Assembly (NCBI GenBank): GCA_003132105.1
Contig: PKWS01000078.1
Coordinates: 1-8,868, forward strand
Source of the DNA: Desulfosporosinus sp.
Lineage (GTDB): Bacteria; Bacillota; Desulfitobacteriia; Desulfitobacteriales; Desulfitobacteriaceae
Direction: 5' to 3'
DNA length: 8,868 bases
Under the pieces are notes generated by a model. The model was not told the origin of the DNA. It made no database searches and was given only the letters and a program-made list of their open reading frames with translations. Position numbers and translations under genes: made by a program. Shown here piece after piece: positions 6,157-8,868 of the stretch; position 1 is the stretch's first letter, and every line of letters begins with the position of its first letter.

Positions 6157-6230
6157 CTCAGAGATATTGTATCACCCGTAGTCCCGCTTTACAATTTTAA
6201 CGTTATTAAAATTGACTATATATCTCTGAG
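6157..6230. repeat. Nested inverted repeats beside oriT
   Basis: A perfect 11-bp inverted repeat CTCAGAGATAT/ATATCTCTGAG (6157-6167 and 6220-6230) encloses a second perfect one, AATTTTAA-CGTTA-TTAAAATT (6193-6213). It starts nine bases past the nic core. It may bind a relaxosome factor, serve as a conversion origin or mark an element end. It overlaps the 3' end of a decayed minus-strand frame. Confidence 0.6.
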
Positions 6231-6575
6231 GCTGATCCACCCTTCCGTTTTGAGCTGAGCCACCGATCCGTGTAAATTGATTAGTTACATCAAGAAAGTA
6301 ATATACTCCTGTGTTCGTATTTCTGACCCCAGAGTAAGATCACATGGGGGCCGCAGATGGGCTTCCTCCAAAGTAATGCATCACAGAAGCCCTCAACTCT
6401 TTCCACATTGAAGCGTCCAACGCAGGCTCCCTTGTCAAGTTGACCTTCGCCAGGTCCCGAGGAAGAAATACTGATCGGATTCACTTATAAAGCTTGTTTA
6501 TAATTTAAGAAGTCCGGCAGGCTGTTGCTATTGTCGTAATCTTGGTTATAGGACTCAATGACGTTTTTACCGCAT
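6172..6575 (-). pseudogene. Decayed gene for a membrane-anchored or secreted protein, family unknown
   Basis: An ATG (complement of 6573-6575) sits seven bases after AGGAG, a convincing start. After an apparent one-base loss the frame reads VKTSLSPITKITTIATA, which looks like a short basic N-terminus leading into a hydrophobic segment, and then meets stops near 6501 and 6481. From 6480 to 6172 the same frame runs 103 codons with one internal TGA (after ...GGSPSAAPM). It contains protein-like stretches such as WKELRASVMHYFGG, GVYYFLDVTNQF and RYIVNFNNVKIVKRDYG before its final stop. I do not recognise the family. An overlapping 64-codon frame (6290-6484, GTG start) is the alternative reading, but it explains less of the sequence. 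Confidence 0.4.
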
Positions 6576-6673
6576 TAAAATTCTCCTCGTGAAATGTGGA
6601 AATTAGTAAACATGTCATTATTTATGGCATGGGGCTGGGCAAGTTCCATTAGAATAGGATGTGAACACATTGT
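6576..6673. other. Short AT-rich spacer before the GNAT relic
   Basis: Apart from the ribosome site of the decayed minus-strand gene (6583-6587) and an AGGATG before the acetyltransferase relic (about 6656), nothing is recognisable here. Confidence 0.3.
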
Positions 6674-7078
6674 TTGACTATTAAAGTAGGTTTGGAGCGC
6701 ATTCGTTGGGATCAACTTTTCAACCTTTATAATAAAGTTGGGTTAGTTGCAGGTTGCGGAAAGAAAAAAGACCATGATTAGGATAAGAAAAGCATTTGAA
6801 CAAAGCTATAAGGTTGTAACTGCTTGGAATAATGATAATCTAATTGGAGCAGCCAGAATGTTATCAGATGGAATTTGTTATGGAATAATTTTTGACGTTG
6901 GAGTTTTGCCTGAATATCAGAATTTAGGAATAGGCAGGGGCTTAATTATAGAATTACAGAAGGATAACGAGCATGTGTTTCCATTTGACTTCGACATTTG
7001 GGAATGAAGAGTTTTATAGAAAGTTAGGGTTTAAACGTCACAAAACTGCATTTGCTGAGCGGACAATGAGCCTATAAA
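6674..7078 (+). pseudogene. GNAT family N-acetyltransferase with three frameshifts
   Basis: Joined across frames, this is a complete GNAT protein of about 134 residues. Frame one starts at TTG 6674 (LTIKVGLERIRWDQLFNLY, then VGLVAGCGKKKDHD) and hits TAG at 6779. Frame two continues RIRKAFEQSYKVVTAWNNDN, LIGAARMLSDGICYG and VGVLPEYQNLGIGRGL, the acetyl-CoA-binding pattern Q-x-x-G-I-G-x-G-L, and stops near 7007. After a two-base loss near 6981 a third frame gives HLTSTFGNEEFY, and one extra A at 7021-7023 returns to frame one with KLGFKRHKTAFAERTMSL and TAA. The lesions are +1, -2 and +1, so the original frame is restored at the end. The 86-codon piece 6747-7007 alone lacks both ends of the fold. 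Substrates of this subfamily are unknown to me. It is probably inactive. Confidence 0.8.
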
Positions 7079-7084
7079 ATTATA

Positions 7085-7288
7085 AACAATGCCGCAGAAG
7101 ATCTTGGTCTTGTTGAAAGAAATAGCAAAGGAATCATTGTTTCCGGAGAAATTGGCACACATACTATGAGAAAAACGTTTGGCTATCATGCTTATAAAAA
7201 TGGAGTATCGCTAGAACTGTTGATGGATATTTTTAATCATTCAACACCATCCATGACATTACGATACATAGGAATTACAGAGTACCAA
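7085..7288 (+). pseudogene. Tyrosine recombinase (phage-type integrase) C-terminal fragment
   Basis: The open frame directly after the GNAT relic contains the end of a tyrosine recombinase catalytic domain: GTHTMRKTFGYHAYKNG carries the H-x-x-R box, then FNHSTPSMTLRYIGI carries the second histidine and the nucleophilic tyrosine. The first catalytic arginine, the core-binding domain and the N-terminus are missing. The usual last residues after YIGIT are replaced by unrelated sequence, and the frame then runs on to TAG at 7370-7372. An ATG at 7166 would give a 68-residue product with only the last boxes. Both ends are therefore cut, and this is scar material from an integrated element. It joins the GNAT relic almost without spacer. 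Confidence 0.8.
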
Positions 7289-7647
7289 AAACACCCAATT
7301 TCAGGAAGATCATTTATTTTTATCATCCCAAGGGTCCCCCTTTCGTTGGTGCTGCCCAAATATTATGTCTAGTATCATATTTTTTAATCAATAATTGAAA
7401 GAGTACGCCCTTAGTATTGCGCTGGGGCCTTGAGGTGGTAGAAATGGAGTATGGATGCAGTAAAGCCTCCAGGTTTTTCATATGGCATTTCAGTATATTT
7501 TCCATTATAAGGTTTCACATATTCTTCACATAAAGTTTATTGAACGGTAATAAATATAGGTTTATGATAAATACAGCAGATGACTTACCGCAAGACTAGC
7601 GGTTTACATAAAAGTTTTTTCTCATTCCTCCTTCTCTATTTCATATA
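7289..7647. other. Unassigned stretch with small frames only
   Basis: No gene is supported. On the minus strand, about 7536 down to a TAA at 7411-7413, a 40-codon frame reads protein-like residues (EYVKPYNGKYTEMPYEKPGG and HFYHLKAPAQY). It has no start or ribosome site and could be the end of a lost gene. A small stem ACCGC-AAGACTA-GCGGT lies near 7588-7604, and AAGGG-TCC-CCCTT lies near 7330-7342. Confidence 0.3.
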
Positions 7648-7672
7648 CCCCTCCTTGTGAGGGGCTTTTTTT
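7648..7672 (+). terminator. Rho-independent terminator
   Basis: The stem CCCCTC (7648-7653) and GAGGGG (7659-7664) has a CTTGT loop and is followed by CTTTTTTT. This is a textbook plus-strand intrinsic terminator. The gene it served has been lost or is one of the fragments upstream. Confidence 0.8.
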
Positions 7673-7682
7673 GTAAATAAGT

Positions 7683-7711
7683 AAAGCCCTAGAAGGCATT
7701 TCTAAGGCTTT
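7683..7711. repeat. Hairpin at the boundary of the IS21 remnant
   Basis: AAAGCC (7683-7688) pairs with GGCTTT (7706-7711). After one C/A mismatch, TAGAA pairs with TTCTA around the loop GGCAT. On the minus strand the mismatch becomes a G-U pair, giving a 12-bp stem. It lies between the terminator and the first recognisable IstA codons, so it marks the junction where the transposase gene was cut. Confidence 0.5.
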
Positions 7712-7713
7712 TA

Positions 7714-8013
7714 AAGCTTGTCCGAGGTATATCCATAGCTGTCCAAGCAATTCTCACGTCGCACAAAGTAGAACAACAAGGCTACAGATCATGTATGGCT
7801 CTACTCAAGCTGGCTGACAAATACGCCGTGAACCGTCTTGAAGCTGCCTGTGAAAAAGCGTTATCCTATACGCCAAATCCTAGCTACAAAAGCATCCAGA
7901 CGATTCTAAAAACGAGTCAGGATAAAGTCGTCAGAGAAGAAACTGTTCCTAACGATACGTCTGCAGAATTCGGATTTACAAGGGGTGCAGACTATTATGG
8001 GAGGAACTCATAA
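7714..8013 (+). pseudogene. istA: IS21-family transposase IstA, C-terminal fragment
   Basis: The frame is open from 7693, and IstA-like residues are recognisable from about 7714. The sequence ILTSHKVEQQGYRSCMALLKL (given in part), then LEAACEKALSYTPNPSYKS and IQTILKTSQDK, is the conserved C-terminal tail of this family. It keeps about 100 residues and lacks the helix-turn-helix and the DDE catalytic domain. The first internal ATG (7795) would yield 72 residues, but a real translation product is unlikely. Its stop overlaps the istB start by one base (TAATG), the usual translational coupling of the pair, so the fragment still carries the istB ribosome site GGGAGG. Confidence 0.85.
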
Positions 8014-8756
8014 TGGTGAACGAAACGACAATAACAAAACTGAATGAGCTCAGACTACCTTCTATGGCTGAATCCTATCGCAAGCAATTAGAAGATCCAT
8101 CCTTCAAAGACCTATCCTTTGAAGAAAGGTTTGGCCTTATGGTGGATACGGAATGGGCTAGAAGAAAAAACAATAAATTAGACCGCCTTATTCGAAGATC
8201 AGCACTCCATTTTAGCGATGCCTGTATCGAGAATATAGAATACCATGCTGACAGAAAGCTTGAGAGAGCTGAAATTACACGTCTATCAACCTGTAATTAT
8301 GTGCAAGAAAAACACAACCTTATTATTCTTGGCGCATCCGGTGCTGGCAAAACTTACATGAGCTGCGCCTTTGGAATTGCAGCTTGTCGCAACTTTTACA
8401 CGGTCAAATACATCCGCCTGCCAGACCTACTCAATGAATTTGCAGTCGCCCGAGGTGAAGGTATCTTCCAGAAGGTCATGAACCAGTACAAGAAAGTAAG
8501 CCTGTTAATTCTTGATGAGTGGCTGCTAATACCCTTAAGTAACAGCGAAGCACGTGACCTTCTAGAGATTGTTGAAGCAAGACATCAAAAGACCTCAACC
8601 ATTTTTTGCTCACAATTTGCGCCAGCAGGCTGGCACGGAAAGATCGGTGAAGGCACCTTGGCGGACGCAATCCTTGATCGGATCGTGCATGATTCGTACA
8701 TCATTTTAATAGATGGCCAGGACTCCATGCGTAAACGCAAGGGAATTCAACAATAA
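8013..8756 (+). CDS. istB: IS21-family ATPase helper protein IstB
   Basis: This complete 247-residue AAA+ protein loads onto DNA and directs the IstA transposase to target sites. The N-terminal DNA-binding segment covers about residues 1-80 (KLNELRLPSMAESYRKQLED), followed by the ATPase core with Walker A GASGAGKT (107-114) and Walker B LLILDEW (164-170). A sensor-like STIFCSQF and the arginine of ILDRIVHDSY come before the C-terminus. The length is typical for IstB. The start is set by the TAATG overlap with istA and by GGGAGG about eight bases before it. All motifs are intact although its partner is truncated, which suggests recent decay of the element or preservation by chance. Confidence 0.93.
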   Translation: MVNETTITKLNELRLPSMAESYRKQLEDPSFKDLSFEERFGLMVDTEWARRKNNKLDRLIRRSALHFSDACIENIEYHADRKLERAEITRLSTCNYVQEKHNLIILGASGAGKTYMSCAFGIAACRNFYTVKYIRLPDLLNEFAVARGEGIFQKVMNQYKKVSLLILDEWLLIPLSNSEARDLLEIVEARHQKTSTIFCSQFAPAGWHGKIGEGTLADAILDRIVHDSYIILIDGQDSMRKRKGIQQ

Positions 8757-8868
8757 CGTGTTGAAGTAATCGTTGGGCCCCCTGTGCTGGTTGAATCGCA
8801 CAGTTTGTGTGGCTCACCCAGCAACAGGGTGGCTCATTCTCACCGATGAGCTGAACCCCCCATGGTGG
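8757..8868 (+). repeat. IS21-type terminal region with repeated GTGGCTCA motifs
   Basis: Downstream of istB the motif GTGGCTCA appears at 8809-8816 and 8829-8836 and starts again at 8865 where the window ends. The copies sit in slightly longer similar contexts (GTGTGGCTCACC and GGGTGGCTCATTC). Several IS21 elements carry such multiple terminal repeats as transposase binding sites. The small inverted repeat GTGC/GCAC at about 8784-8801 may act as a transcript end. Confidence 0.55.

Larger units (their letters stand above)
7714..8868 (+). mobile_element. IS21-family insertion sequence, 5'-truncated
   Basis: The segment holds the C-terminal part of istA, an intact overlapping istB and a downstream region with repeated GTGGCTCA motifs (8809-8816, 8829-8836, and GTGG cut by the window end at 8865). 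IS21 elements are usually 2-2.5 kb with istA of about 400-500 codons before istB, so roughly 1 kb of the 5' side is missing. The right end may lie just beyond the window. Without an intact IstA it cannot transpose by itself. Confidence 0.75.

Noticed and set aside
6231..6264. TGATCCAC and TGAGCCAC, inverted relative to the GTGGCTCA repeats at 8809-8868, as a possible left end of the IS21 element.
   Set aside because: The match is only 7-8 bases, and the same bases are part of a protein-like minus-strand frame. The DNA in between is not IS21. An old deleted copy is possible but unsupported.
8476..8670. Minus-strand frame inside istB.
   Set aside because: It is a shadow of the istB coding sequence with no own signals.

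Overview
The window looks like a low-to-moderate GC Firmicute, most likely a spore-forming clostridial lineage of the Desulfosporosinus/Desulfitobacterium kind. The reasons are a CotJC-type manganese catalase, an encapsulin-type ferritin, strong AGGAGG ribosome sites and AT-rich intergenic DNA. The genus is inference only. Much of the window is accessory DNA: a mobilization region, a truncated insertion sequence and several decayed genes.

Layout. (1) 1-268, minus strand: N-terminal part of an encapsulated ferritin that runs off the left edge. (2) 312-574: a permease relic with its middle deleted. (3) 794-1345: an intact CotJC-like manganese catalase, followed by a possible 31-residue membrane peptide (1392-1487) and a probable two-way terminator (1546-1587). 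The ferritin and the catalase form an oxidative-stress/iron-handling neighbourhood. (4) About 1600-6150: a plasmid-like block. It holds a ribbon-helix-helix plus coiled-coil protein (1929-2858, minus), an elaborate nested set of GTATAC palindromes in front of it (2896-2960), about 1 kb of protein-free but strongly structured sequence (about 3020-3843), a MobQ-type relaxase (4028-6034, minus) and its oriT (about 6120-6148). No replication gene is visible, so this may be an integrated or partial mobilizable element. (5) 6172-7288: gene debris. It contains a decayed minus-strand gene, a GNAT acetyltransferase with three frameshifts, and the catalytic C-terminal piece of a tyrosine recombinase. 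(6) 7289-7711: mostly unassigned DNA with a good terminator. (7) 7714-8868: the 3' remainder of an IS21-family element, with istA cut down to its C-terminus, an intact istB, and repeated GTGGCTCA end motifs.

How the parts may work together. The relaxase and oriT make the block mobilizable in trans by a conjugative helper. The RHH/coiled-coil protein probably binds the GTATAC array, autoregulates, and may segregate or organise the replicon, like one-protein partition systems of the pSK1 Par or StbA kind. The most notable feature is the 3020-3843 segment. It can be drawn as a chain of hairpins and multi-way junctions, and several helices keep pairing on the plus strand only through G-U wobbles. 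It reads as a large ornate noncoding RNA, transcribed divergently from the RHH gene across the shared operator array. I could not assign it to a known RNA family.
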